Of a stretch of DNA of 64,000 nucleotides, positions 1 through 12,600 are shown piece after piece. Origin of the DNA: Hanleya hanleyi. Taxonomy: Eukaryota; Mollusca; Polyplacophora; Lepidopleurida; Hanleyidae. A program made the translations under genes and the position numbers. The notes under the pieces were generated by a model, which saw only the letters and a list, made by a program, of their open reading frames with translations, was not told the origin of the DNA and searched no databases. Positions within the stretch are counted from its first letter, which is position 1. The number at the start of each line of letters is the position of its first letter. The stretch lies in NCBI GenBank assembly GCA_036873755.1, contig JAVTVY010056984.1, positions 186,001-250,000 of the forward strand, written 5' to 3'.

Positions 1-339
1 ACGACGATACAGCTCACCAATCTCCAAAGTACGAGTTGTCACAGCGAAACAGCTCACCAATTACCAGTATACGAGTTGTCAGAGCATTTCCATCATAGCT
101 CTCTAGATTTGTATCTAATACCGCTTATGCCGGTGCTAGGGGCCGTGTGGTCATATCATTCAAGTTGCCACATGAACAGGTACAATTAAAGCGTACCTGA
201 GATACAACACATATCACGAATCGTTAGATTCCTGGTATGTGCTTTAGAATAGGTTAACCAGAAGACTATTCTGCGAAGTCATGTGACGCAGTCAGTATGT
301 CGGCACCTCTTCCCACTTCCCTTATATGTGTTGTAATTG
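1..339 (+). repeat. Left arm of large repeat block A
   Basis: This stretch matches 16,764-17,100 almost base for base and marks the left edge of the long repeat seen as blocks A and B. It opens with a 40 bp unit repeated in tandem (starts near 11 and 51, each with CAGCTCACCAAT and ACGAGTTGTCA). Bases 105-205 hold the core TACCGCTTATGCCGGTGCTA that also occurs in families R1 and R2. Bases 210-339 recur inverted at 13,310-13,430. No coding potential is visible. The sequence begins at the window edge, so the true end may lie further left. Confidence 0.75.
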
Positions 340-340
340 C

Positions 341-2807
341 TTGCACCATTGTAAATAATAGAACCATAATCGAGTTTGGAACGAACAAGTGATCGATATC
401 AATGAAGGAGAGTTTGCTGATCTCCTCCCCACTTATAGCTGGCAACTACTTTCAACAAATCCAGAGCTTTCGTGCATTTGGCTTTTAAGCAATTTATATG
501 AGATTTGAAAGTTAGTCGTTGATCAAACAATATGCCTAGAAATTTGACCCTCTTTTACCACTTTGATTTCAGTTCCATCTAAGGTAAGTACTGGATCTTC
601 GTGCTGGAAATATTTTCTGCAAAAGTGTATACAATTTGTCTTAGCTCTGGAGAATTTGAAACCATTTTCTAGACACCATTTCTGAATTCTGTTTAGATAA
701 AGTTGTAATGTTCTCTCAATATTGTGTATACTTTTCCCACTACACGATATATTGAAATCGTCTACAAAAAGTGAGCCATCAATTGATTTATTCAGAACTG
801 CAGCCAAGCTGTTGATCTTGATACTAAACAGAGTAGTAGACAAAATATTGCCCTGTGGGATACCCTGGTCTTGATCAAAATGATCAGACATAGTTGTACC
901 CAAGCGAGTTTGGAATTGTCTATCATTCAAAAAGTTGGAAATAAAAACGGGTAAACGACCTTTTAATCCTATCTTTTGAAGATCTTTAAGAATCCCGTAT
1001 TTCCGTGTAGTATCGTAGGCTTTTTCTAAATCAAAAAAGATAGAAACCACATGTTCGTTCTTGGCGAAAGCATTCTTAACATACGAATCTAATCTGACTA
1101 AATGATCAATGGTACTTCTATTTTTCGGAAACCAGCTTGAATATCAGTAAGTTTCTTTTCAGTTTCCAGGTACCAAACAAGGCGATCATTTATCATGCGT
1201 TCCATTGTTTTGCAGACACAACTAGTCAGTGAAATCGGACGATAATTACCAGGGTCTGTATGATCACGACCAGGCTTTGGTACTGGTATAACTATGGCAG
1301 TGTGCCATGACGGAGGAAATTCTTCTCTATACCAAAGTCTATTGAATATTCGTAATAGGATTTCTAGAGATGATTCCGGTAGATGTTTCAAAAGCTGATA
1401 ATGAATATTATCAGGGCCTGCAGCAGAATCATGAGCTTTCGTAAGAGAAGCATGAAGTTCTTCAATTGTAAACGAAGCGTTATAGCCTTCATGGTTACCG
1501 GATGTGAATTTAATTTCATTTTTCTCTTGTCTTTTTTGGAAACTTTGAAATTTAGGTACATAATTTTCTGATGAAGAGTTTTTGGCAATTGTTTCTCCTA
1601 ATTTATTTGCAATTTCTACTCTGTCAGTAATCACCTGATTTCCATCGTTGAGATGATGAACGCTAGACTTGGAGCTTTTATCTTTTATTCTTTGAATCAT
1701 ATTCCAAACGTTTGTTATTGGAGTATGAGTATTTATCTTAGAAACATAATTTCTCCAAGAATCACGTTTATTCTGTTTCATGGTTCTACGAGCTTTAGCT
1801 CTTGTAACTCTGAGATCTTTCAAATTTTCAGGATTAGGATGTCGGCGGAAATATCGTTCAGCCTTCTTCCTACATTTTCTTGCTTCTTTACAGTCATCAT
1901 TAAACCAAGGTTTCTTAATATGTGCAACTCCTGAAGATGTGGGAATGGTTTGGTTGGCAATTTCTATCAACATATCTGAGAATAGCTGTATAAGATCTGA
2001 AGCATCAGCGAAGGAGACTGATTGCAGTTTTTGTGAACAAAGCTATTCAAACTCGTGCCAGTTTGCTTTCTTGAAATTAAACCTTGTGAAATGAGGGTCA
2101 TCAGCTGGATGAACAGCTTTCAGGACAGTGGGAAAGTGATCACTTCCACAAAGTTCATCATGAACAGACCAAGAAAATTCTTCAAGAATAGGAAGGTCGC
2201 AAAGTGAGATATCCAATGCTGAATAGGTTCCATGGGCCGAGGACAGATGTGTACAAGAACCATCATTAAAAATACACAAAGAATTATTTGATATAAAATT
2301 TTCGAGAATTTTACCTTTACAATTTTCTTCATTATCCCAGAGGATATTACGACCGTTAAAATCACCCATCATCAAACAAGGTTTCGGGAGCTGATCGTAA
2401 AGATCTCGAAGTTCATTGAGCCGGAGACTACCAGAAGAAGGTATGTACACCGTGCATAATGTGAAAACAGATTTCAAGGTAATACGAACTGCTACAGCTT
2501 GTAAATCTGTCACTAAATCAACAGGACTGTGTAAAACACCCATTTTAACCAATATTGAAGAACCGCCTGTAGCTTTTCCATTTTCGTCTAAAGCGTAGGA
2601 ATGATAAGGTGTGTATTGGCGAAATTTAAATTTATCTTTATCTGCTTTCTTCAGAAAGGTCTCGTTGAGACAAAAAGCTGATGGTTCATAATCTTGAGTT
2701 AATAATTGGAATTCATTTAAATTTGGCCAGTGCAATTCCACTGAACGATAGTTGGTGACTGAGCCATTTTTAGTCTGTATAAAGAAATCATATACAAAAC
2801 TGCCCAA
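341..2807 (-). pseudogene. ORF2 of retrotransposon copy 1: endonuclease and reverse transcriptase (broken)
   Basis: The product would be the replication enzyme that nicks target DNA and copies the element RNA at the nick. The frame from 2,807 to 2,043 is an AP-type endonuclease: LNETFL, YIPSSG, GDFNGRN, SALDIS and GSDHFP are in the expected order. The frame from 1,973 to 1,098 holds the RT fingers (NYRPISLTSCVCK), and the frame from 1,050 to 523 the palm, with PQGN and the catalytic FVDD. Against copy 2 it shows: a ~7 bp deletion near 2,733 that removes the usual NCRG start of the endonuclease; a nonsense change at 2,043-2,045 (AAG to TAG); a 1 bp loss near 1,123; and a 1 bp gain near 549. 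It is dead. The RT thumb is partial and RNase H is missing because the copy stops at 340. Confidence 0.9.
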
Positions 2808-4305
2808 GCCAAGATATATATAAGGTTAACTTAGCGTATGTTAACGTTTTATTTTGGGTAATTCTTTTTTCAACTTTCTTTGTATTTTTCATTTGTTCTC
2901 TCTTGTCTTTTTCACTTTCTTTCTTATAAACTTCTTTCTCTCTCTCTTGTCCCAACAAGTCCTTCGACCTTTGGTTCAAGGAAGTCTCGCCTTTTAACGG
3001 ACGATCACTACACTCCTGATACTCCTCATCAGAAAGCATGGGTGTATCGTTGGTAGGAGTGGGAGTAGCATCGATTATTTTAGGCTCTTTGCCGGATTCG
3101 ATATCTATGGTATTCTCTTTATTCTTCTTTTTCTGATTCGAGGTAGCTTTATTACTACAAGACTGTTGACTACTTTCTTTTTCTGTGAACTCCTTCATCA
3201 CTTCCTCAATCGGTGTAAAGTTTACGTCGACATCCGAGTGAATAGGATTAACGAAGGAATTCACAGACTGCACAGGTGTATCCGGAGCCGACACACCGCC
3301 AGTATCCGGTAAGTTGTCTGGAGTCAATGTGTTGCCAACACTTTCAGTCTGATCAGAATCAGACTTCTGATCACCTGACTTCTGATCACCTGGCTCGGCC
3401 TCTACACCATCACAAACCTCCCTATCACTGTCATCTTCCTCTTCCGAACCACAACCTACCTCCATCTCGTCACCGAGAGGCTCGTAGTGGTTTGAGGTTT
3501 TCTCATTGCTCCCAGCGGCAACTATCTCCTGATGACGTTTGATAGGTTTGCCATCAGGGCCTACAGTCTTCCATAAATCTATATACTGCTGCTGTTTCTG
3601 CTGGACAGCCTCGGCGGAAAGTCCTCCTCGGACTTCTGCGGGCGGAAGAGGGCGAGGACCAGAGGAATCACCCTTTCTGCCGTTAGCTACGGTATCTCCA
3701 GAAACCTGTTTGGCTTTTGGACAGGTTTTTTTAAGATGTCATTCCTGATGACAAATCAGGCATTTATTTTTCAAAGGACACCTCCAGTTCATGTGATCTT
3801 CTGAACCACAAGTATAACATGTTTTTACTTGACCGTTATACCATACAGGAAGTCTCATACCTCCAATTAATATAGAAGAAGGAAGAGTACGTTTGAATTT
3901 CGACATCCAAATTCTTCGAACTCCTGTCTCAAACTCTCTATTGAAAGAATAGAACTCCTTTTGTACAGAGTGAACATCACCATAAAACTCAAAAGCACTT
4001 CTGATCGCAGAATCTGGGAAATAGCATGGTCCTTTCATCTTTACTAGCAATTTCCCTGGATCTATTTCCTCAAAATGGCCACGTTGATCTCCAACACGAA
4101 TACCTTCCAGCACTAGGCGGGTTTTGGTATTTTCATTTGCTAGTGTGACGTTCCACAGGGTATTTGATACCTGTACTAGACCTTTAAGGATTTTCGGTCC
4201 TGATCCAACAGTGTCTTTTAATGCGTGATATATATCAAACGCATTAGCTTTCTCTAGACCTTGAAGTTGTAGGCTCAGTGACCTATCATACTTTCCAAAG
4301 GCCAT
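2788..4305 (-). pseudogene. ORF1 of retrotransposon copy 1: gag-like RNA-binding protein with CCHC knuckles
   Basis: The start ATG is at 4,305-4,303 (MAFGKYDRSL). One frame runs to 2,788, about 505 codons, broken by one in-frame TGA at 3,739-3,741 where copy 2 has GGA. Residues 1-150 form a globular region with no obvious motif. A CCHC zinc knuckle follows (CYTCGSEDHMNWRC) with a second beginning CLICHQE, cut by the TGA. The C-terminal third is acidic and then Lys/Glu rich. ORF1 proteins of this class coat the element RNA in a ribonucleoprotein. At the 3' end the stop codon seen in copy 2 has been lost, so the frame reads on to 2,788 and overlaps the ORF2 frame by about 20 bp. Confidence 0.88.
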
Positions 4306-5065
4306 AGTGAAAAAAAAATACCACTACAAACTACAAATAGTGACACGCACAAACCCCAACAGTGAGCCTCCCCACAGAGTAAACATTGAATACTCCCCGA
4401 TGGAGCCTCACTCCAAAGACGTACACTGTAACCTTTACAACAATACACTGGAACTTCAGGGCCAGGCAGGACAAAAGCCTAGTCCTAAACCCAGCGAGTT
4501 GCCTGGTTACAACGAGGAACAAAAGAACAGAGAACAAAGGCTGGCGCACAGCTGTACACTCAGGGCTAAGCCTACAACGCACAGCTATATAACTTCGGTA
4601 TGTTACATGTATTCAACCTACCTCGATTTACACAAATATTATGTGCAAATCGACCTACGTCAAACCGAACGAAAAACGAACCAACTTCAGACTAGATCAA
4701 GTCAACAAGGATATATATATATACAACAGCAAAATACGAAATATTTACAGACAGCGAACAAACAGAGAAGAGGGAGACAGAGAAAAAAACACACCGACCC
4801 TCTCGGTCACAAAGACCGAGACGGTAGTAATGGCGGCTCTCTGCCTTCCCAAACCAGGCCAAACTGACTAAGTCAGAAAAACGCCCTGAACAGCAAAAAA
4901 CTGACAAATAATTCCAAACTTTCACCACAGGTATTTGCCAAACGTATTCACAAAATATATTACACAAAAACCAGAGCTAAGATCAGCTGAAATCCGCAGA
5001 ATTAGACAAAATTCTCGGAGCGAAGTGAAAACACGTCCAACTCCCAATCTATCTACATCCGGGCT
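4306..5065 (-). other. 5' leader of retrotransposon copy 1
   Basis: About 760 bp between the element 5' end and the ORF1 start, closely matching 22,967-23,754 in copy 2. In non-LTR elements this region usually carries an internal promoter; no known promoter motif can be picked out by eye. Open frames at 4,307-4,871 on the plus strand recur in copy 2 but look like chance reading of conserved leader DNA. The stretch just upstream of the ATG is A-rich on the plus strand (T-rich in the transcript), short here and expanded in copy 2. Confidence 0.7.
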
Positions 5066-6924
5066 TCCGTTTTGTGATTAAACGTGGTATACGGAAATAA
5101 TTGGTCTGATATCAAAGCACGTTTCTCGAAAATGTTCTGTCATTTAACATTGCCTGGGATGGGGAAAAGAATAAGTTAAGAAATATAGACTTGAAATGAC
5201 TCAAACCGTCCAAGATAACCAGTAGTTGGCACGGTGAAAACCGGCGGACTCGTGACAAGTGTTTATCTCGGAAATTTGAAACCAACGTCTGAGTTCTTTG
5301 TTCCGATTTGGAAGATGCAAATCGAATATTTATTGCAAAACTCTATATTTGTTAAACTATATCCGTGTAGGTCTTCCAAGTTGATCAAACAATTTCTGTA
5401 TGCGATATTCATTGTTATAGCTGATCAATACGGACACAGAATGGACGTATGCTCGAATTTCTGCTAACCTATAAGTGGCTGATATTTACCAAATCTGAAC
5501 ACTTTGGGAGACCTGTAGAACATTCTCCAGATTTTATTTGTTGCCTGTATAATATTTGAACGGACTTTGATGTAGAGCATTAAAATTATCATTTGGAGGA
5601 ATAGTTTTTTGTAAATCTTCAGCAATTACAGATGCGAGATTCGACATCACGTAACCAGCCGTCTTTCAATGATCAGAACTCCAAGTTTTACAATAACCAT
5701 TTCTGTCACCACAGAAACTTGACCGATCACTAACATTCACAAAGCAATAGTACTCCAATATGACGCTTAATTACCACTGTATAATCGCAAGGTCCGTCAT
5801 TTCGTACTGAAGCTACAGCCATTAGTTTAGACAGAATGAGGGGTCACGTCCAATCGATCGAGACGGTTTCTCGATAACCAGGTAATACCAAATAATATCT
5901 GGTCTCGAAGTGACCGTTTTTTCTCTATCGGCTGTCGTTCCTTTTTGCTTTCGATTTTCTCTCGAACTACAATACCATCTCGATCTTTCCGGAAATCTCT
6001 CCGGTCCTTTCGATATCGTACAGAGATGGCTACACGTGGGGATAGGAACCACTCGGAGCTGTAGTCCCATCGATTCACAGTATAGGCGATGTTATTTCGG
6101 AGAAGATGTGTAACCCCACATTTGATATTTATGTGTAGCATTGATAAGAATCTTGGAACTAATGTCATTGAACGCCGATAACATATTAAATTTGAACATG
6201 AAAGCGAATTTCGAAAGGAACCCCGCCCTCGTATAATTCCTTGTCATTGTATTACATTTCAAGAGTTTACTTGAATTATCAGTATCTTAACACGGCAGTG
6301 AGAATGAAACGACTGAGTGTAAAGTTATAACTAAGTGAGTTCGAACTTAAAAAAAGTAAAGGAAGATTTTTGTTCTGTTGCTTGCAATAACAAGGCATTT
6401 TGACATCCATCTGTCGTAAATCATTGAATTGATTTTTTTTTACGAAAACAATTCCCGCATATTCATCTCCATAGCTGTTGTTATAACTTACGTTGATGCA
6501 GTTCGGCGACAGAGATCAATTGACTTAGATAATGAACATTTGCAATAGAATAATGCCATATTATGGAACAAAGGCGTATTCTTGTAATATATACAACTTC
6601 TGAAGCAGCGACAGTATTCTTTGCGTGAACATAGCCATTAAAAGAGAGACATTGATGAATGAATATGAAAATTATTTTTAGTTTTAGGTTTTTATATCCA
6701 GACATATATTCAGTGACATAATTTCTGTGGCAGCGCAATTTGATTTGCATGCATGGCAAAGAAAATGATCAATTTGAATATTCGCAAACTGGCGATGTGA
6801 TTGTCCGGTATGCTTATTTTTTATCGAAACAATCTGCTTTCATAATTGTAATCGCTTTATGTGAAATGTTCCCGGAAACTATGCATTATTTTTCACATGA
6901 TTATTCTGTCTAACACTTTTTAAC

Positions 6925-6947
6925 TAATAATAATAATAATAATAATA
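6925..6947 (+). repeat. TAA trinucleotide microsatellite
   Basis: About seven TAA units followed by AT-rich sequence. It lies in block A at a place where block B (about 25,250) has no such run, so it arose after the blocks separated. Confidence 0.8.
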
Positions 6948-7089
6948 TCTAAAAAATTAAATATAATATATAATAATTTTAACTATAGATTTTTTGTCTG
7001 GCGAAACAATCCATATGCAAGGATTCGTGATATTTTTAGAGAAACAAAATAATAAACGCATGCATCATTATTAGATTATTATTCAATTG

Positions 7090-7212
7090 AAGCATTATGC
7101 AAGATGTGGGAAAAGTTGATTACGTCTGAGACCAAAACGCAACCATATGACTCTACAGGAAAGCATTCCTAGAATACGGTGGATCCTCGGACGTATATCA
7201 GTGAGGTATAAT
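7090..7212 (+). repeat. R1 family repeat, partial and diverged
   Basis: It carries GCAACCATATGACTCTACAG and then GGAAAGCATTCC and a CGGTGGATCCTCGGACGTA stretch, the signature of R1 at 43,531 and 48,960. Block B lacks most of it at the matching place (about 25,395-25,430), so it is either an insertion in A or a deletion in B. Confidence 0.65.
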
Positions 7213-9640
7213 CGAAGAGGTAAAAGATATCAGCACAACAATCCGGTTGCATCAGGAATTTCAAACAATACAACTATTTTCCTCTCGAAAAGCGTAACCT
7301 TCCGATGAAGAATGAACCGGAAGCAAACCGGGACACGTCGGCATGCATCCCAGTTCTGCCCTCCCGATTTCAGTCTAGAAAGTTCTCGGTCTATCGAAAT
7401 GGCATCGAGAGAGCGCCTCGATTAACGGGACGTGACACCTAAATGATTCAGACTTTGGATCGTACAGTATTTGTGACAGCCATGGTTATGTTCAGGCTCG
7501 GGACAATTTTCGTGACTTAATTATTCGAAATGCGCAAAGGATTTTGTTATTTTATTAACAGAGCCGTGCGCGAGCTAGTCCGTGCCACTGGCTAGTGATA
7601 GGACTGTGTGAATGCGTCCTTGCAACGAGGTAGTGGTATGATCTTAGAAATGGTGCCCTAGGTAGAAGATGAGGGTGGGAAATGTGGAGAGGGGACACAA
7701 CCAACCCACACGGCTATTAGGTGTGCTGTTTTCTATTATACATCAAAACTTTAGACACTGGGATGCATGACTCCAAAGTACACTTCGAGATACATGTTCT
7801 CACAAATTCCGCGTACACAGACAAAATTCTCCTGAATATTAACATCAGAGGTTTGAAAAAGAATGTGCCATGCAACAATTTTCGATTTTCAAAATTAGCA
7901 AAGAAAAATGAACGATTGATTAATATGGCGCACTATTTGGACAACATATGCTATTATCCCACTTCAGACAAATTCGTCTAATGAAAATGAGCGACCACGG
8001 TCACATGGTCGCCCGATATTTTTCCCTCCACCGACGTCGATTGTAATTCGGGTTGAGTAACTGGGATATCTACCTTTACAGTAGCTCATGTCCAATGCAC
8101 TCAAGTAGGCTGTCTCGCGTCGATCACTCTTCGGGCTTCATTTTGAAAGTTACAACAAGTATTTGTAATAAAGGCGAGTTTCAGCAGCTGTAGTTCTAAA
8201 TTAGATAGCATTCATTGTATGAACAGCTCATATTTCACCGTAAATCGGTGATTATTTACACCAATAAATATTGCAAATGTGTGAATTCACATGCAGTTTT
8301 TTGCTTCGTGAGCAACAACAACATAGGGCAAATTTTTGTCTCAAGGAATTCTTCCTCGCAGAATGTTTTCTATGTACATTAGCTCGTTAAGAAAGGGTCT
8401 TCATCGGGATGAATTCGGTATGACATGGTTTGTCAGTGACCCAATACAGACATATATGGGGACATATTACGGTGTAGCTATATTTTATTACATTCGGCAT
8501 CATCCGTCTTCTTCTCTGCAACACAATATCGTCTTGTACAGTGAATTGAGTTAAGAACTAATCGCATAATCAAATTGGTTGATGGTTTCACCCGTATCAT
8601 GTATACAAATTGTGTGGAGACAGTGGAGTTTGGCACCTGTAATAGATCATCTCGAGTTCGAATGTTATTAGAACATATGCTGATAGATCATCCTTCATAA
8701 AGGAATCGTCATAGTGCCTACATATTTCTGCCGCTCCGATACGAACAATAGAAGGGACGCCGGCGAATAGGAGTGTGTGCGTGCCTGTGTTTATGTGCCT
8801 AATGTCGATTAGGGTGACATTATTGTTAGCTTAATAAAACATAGGCGCGTAAATAGTTATATCCGTGTGAAGAAGGGACAACACAAATACTCATCCTGGT
8901 TTTCGAAAATTAAAACAGCCGCACGCAATATAATAGTAGACTCTTATTATTCACGACGATACTTCTTCAATTTCGTCATTCACCCAGATGGGTAATTTTT
9001 GCTCCATTTCTGGAACGAGAGATAGTTCTTGTCTTTAGTCATCCATACTGATGTCTACATCCATTTCTCGAACTATTTATCATGACGGCAATTTTATTTC
9101 TTTGACCATCTATCCTGATTGGCATTGTTAGATTCATATCTGGAATATACTCATTGGTCGGTCTTTTCTGGAACTATTGGTCTACAATTATTTTGTTTCG
9201 TCATGTATCCTGTTATGTAAATCTGGTCACATTTTCGGTACTATTGATTACGTCGACAATTCGTTCTTTCATCATTTACCCTGATATGCAATTATAGCTA
9301 CATTTATGGAAATATTGGTAAAGTCGACAATTCGTTCCTTTGGTTATTCGTCCTGCTGTGTGATTCTAGCTTCGTTCCCGAAAGAGCCATGTCGATAATT
9401 TCTTGCTTTGGTCATTCATTCTGAGGTGTAATTCCGGTTTCAGTTCTGGTACTATTAATCACGTCATTACCGATCCTTGTAGCAGTCAAAAATTCAACTT
9501 TTCGATTTTTCCGAATATTGAAGGTATGAAGATGGAAAAGCTCAAGGTTTTGTATTTCGTTATATAGTATTTGACATACAGCGATACGACAGTGAAACTT
9601 TGTTAAAATCAGCCCCATTTCGTTCAATCTTCAAAGTATA

Positions 9641-12600
9641 CATTTTTCGAGAATACCGTTTAGTTTTCAATCAATATTCTCCACTAATCGACTGTACCGT
9701 ATCAGATCCAAGATACAGCCACATGTCGCAAGTGATAATGTTGACTGTTAGGAAGAACGGGTTGGTACGATATCAATTTAACTTGGAATACCGGTACAAA
9801 TGATGGAAGCGGCGTAGAACATCCGATCTATACTTCAGTTTCGCGAGATGAAAGCTGGATCCTTCCATCTTTCTGTTCTCAATTTTGACAGAAGAATAGC
9901 AGCATGCGAACAGTGCGACGTTTCCATCTTTCTAGTTCTAATTTGCGATATTGGAACCTAGAATACAGGAACAGTGTCGGACTTTTCATCTTTGTTCAAG
10001 ACCGGGGAGAGTAACTTAATACCCAGCTTTTCACAAGAGCATTCAGTACCGGGCGGTAATAACTCAACGTTGAACGCAAATAGCGAAAACCGAAACGTGA
10101 GCAAATTCTTGTAGTTACAGACGGGTGCACGTTTTGATCGCGACTGAAAAAACAACACACTCGCGACAACTAATTGTATAGGCACATGTTGTGATATTTA
10201 CAAAACGCGTCATGCTCTTTTGTTGTATTTACAAACGCACGAGGAGAGTATCCTCAACGGGACTTCAGGCACAGTCACGTAAGTGTCACGCGTTTGTTCT
10301 CCGCTCAACACGGCAGATTTTTGCGGAGAATTATTTTCAACAAATTTGTCCACGTGGGAAATAAATGCAAACTTTTGCACGTCTCTCCCGAACGAGCAGA
10401 CACTGAAGGTTGAAACTTTGTGACGTTGTCGCCTTTCATAATGGAGTCATTTTCATTTTCCTGGTCATGGGTGAATCCACGATGGCGACTATGAGGTCCT
10501 AATTTTATTCACCATTTGAGGGTGAAACTATCATAAAGTATGTTGTGCAAATATGATGTTGTTTTGCAATGCATATAGTAACCATCTCGACTGATCAACT
10601 TGTAGGAATTCTGGTTTAATTTTAATGTCGTGGATTATGACCCATTGGATAGCGATGCTAGATGGAACAATCAGGTCGGATCGGCAGACGTTGTCATTTA
10701 GTGAGGACCATTTGTGCCCAAGTCCTGATTTAGATGATAATTGCGACAAGATATGTCACCTTTGTATTTTTGGACCGAACTGTGTGATAAATGGTCAATA
10801 TAACTTACGACAGCTTGATCTCAAGCATTGAGTACTATTGCGGTATTTAACAGATAATACAGTACCGGTAAAATGTCATTTCTTGATTGGTGCGATGTAC
10901 TTCATTCGTTCCAACATCCTGAATTTTGCTATCCATTTCCTGTTATCGAGGCTGAATAAACTGGAGACCGTCCCATTTTCAGGGACCTCTCCTTAGGATG
11001 AGCGTCAATCACTTCGGATGAGTATTCGAGTAACATCCTCAACATTTACCATTTGCTGCACGTTCTACAGAAGGTTCGAATGATTTAACATCGGAATGTA
11101 TCAATAATTGTTTCTCCCATAGCGCAGCCAGAAGCCAATAGAGTACTTATTTTGGTTATTTCCTGTTCACTATTTATCCTTTCGTTAATATGGTGCGTCA
11201 TTTCACTTTCTGAATTACATTGTTTTTGCGTTCCAACAATCCACTGACTGAGATGACCTCACTCAGTTCCCGCTGGAATATCTAGTATTTTGTATAGTCC
11301 TCTATAGGTTGATCAAATTCAACAGCGACGTTTTTATGTAACACACTCAATATACATGTCTATTCTCTCACTCGTTATGTTGCGGACATAAGAAAAACGC
11401 TATGACAGGATCCATAAATTGGAAGGCAATATGCGATATCAAAACGCCCAAAGAGTATCACACGCTAAATCGTACACAAACAATCAGTTTTATTTAATGT
11501 ATAATGTCTCAGATAGTGTCCGCCAGGCAACACGTTGAACTGGGATGAGCACGCATGCCGACTAACATAGTGATTAACACTGGAGTTAACGGGAATTTGT
11601 TTGCATTATTTTAAATTACAAAAAATATACCTTTTCTCGTCTTGATTTAAATATGTTTGCCAAGAATGTATTTTATGAGTTTCAGTTCGAACGATATCTG
11701 TCATCAATGGCAAAGAAGTCATTTGTCGTTAATACGTTGCAGAGATGTTTGTATACGTGAAATCGTTTGTGGCAGCCAGGGTTCATCTCTATTTTTGGAG
11801 TCCATAATCGCAAAGCTTTTTCTGCTAAACATCAGAGCCCAGATGTCCATAAAATGCTCCCATAGGAAACATGAGCAGTGTGACTAACGCCACAGAGCTT
11901 ACGAAGTAGGGTAGGCATTAAGACTGAATTGAACTCTTGGAAATCCCCACCCCTAGTTGAAATCCTGCCTATATTAAGATGGGCGCAGCCCAAGTCAGAA
12001 TCACCTGTGATTTTCATCAAAATCAGCAGAAATTTCCATCAAAAGTAGGTCAGCTCAGAACTTGCTGGTAACAGTCCCCTAATGCAGCTTCATGACAAAA
12101 ATCAAGGTTCTAATGTCAACGGTTCTGCTTATTTTGCCGACGAAAGGATTCGGATGGACTGACCGACTCATTACCGAACAATTCTACTTCGTAGGAAAAA
12201 GGGATAAGGGTTTGCAACACTCGTCAACCGAACATTTCGAACTACACCAGTATAATATTATCCTAACGGGATCAGGGAAATGGACCATGTGTTATGTTAC
12301 CTGCGCCTATTTTCTGATCATGCTTACTTCCTCAATTTGCAAGATTGAATACGTCGAGAGATCGGACCTGAGTGATGCCACACTGCCTCATTAATTTCGA
12401 AAACGACTCCATTATTCTGCCCACTTTGAACGTCTTTCCTAGTTCCATATAAAAAAATAGGAAAACATATTCCTGAAAACATTCAAAAGCACCTGTGAAA
12501 CAGAGAACATAATCCCTTCTACGAAAGAGACCACAACGCACCATTGTCGACGACAGAGTACAAAATAGCAGGTGGAAAATTTTAACCCTCAGTTCAGAAA

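Larger units (their letters stand above)
340..5065 (-). mobile_element. Non-LTR retrotransposon copy 1, missing its 3' third
   Basis: Read on the minus strand this is 5' leader (5,065-4,306), ORF1 (4,305-2,788) and ORF2 (about 2,807 to 340). It matches copy 2 (17,590-23,756) over its whole length. The 5' end at 5,065 is shared with copy 2 (both have CTACATCCGGGCT on the plus strand just inside). At 340 the match stops inside ORF2 just past the reverse transcriptase, so RNase H, the C-terminal zinc-finger-like segment and the CT tail are absent. Copies of this class usually lose the 5' end, so a lost 3' end points to a later deletion or recombination. Domain order (gag-like CCHC, AP endonuclease, RT and, in copy 2, RNase H) fits the I group (I or Nimb-like); the clade is an inference. 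Confidence 0.92.
5066..9640 (+). repeat. Block A, left interior (collinear with block B)
   Basis: Landmarks line up in order with block B. TTTAACATTGCCTGGGATGG at 5,142 matches 17,101. The segment near 5,641 matches 23,761. TTACTTGAA near 6,262 matches 24,571. ATAACTTACGTTGATGC near 6,483 matches 24,713. The stretch 7,290-7,460 matches 25,515-25,685, and 8,940-9,480 matches 26,500-26,960. No frame carries a recognisable domain; those at 5,822-6,168, 7,721-7,981 and 8,336-8,554 are not kept open in block B, which argues against coding. It includes an AAT microsatellite at 6,925-6,947 and an R1 insertion at 7,090-7,212. Bases 5,066-5,141 resemble 16,630-16,720. Confidence 0.7.

Noticed and set aside
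1383..2598. Several overlapping plus and minus frames inside ORF2 of copy 1 (and their twins at 20,016-21,231)
   Set aside because: Shadow frames of the endonuclease/RT coding sequence.
4307..4871. Plus-strand frames of up to 186 codons over the retrotransposon leader
   Set aside because: They lie antisense to the 5' leader. The same stretch in copy 2 is open only because the DNA is nearly identical, and no motif is present.
5641..5660. Target-site duplication for retrotransposon copy 1
   Set aside because: This matches the empty site of copy 2, not the flanks of copy 1; no duplication is found for copy 1 because its 3' end is lost.
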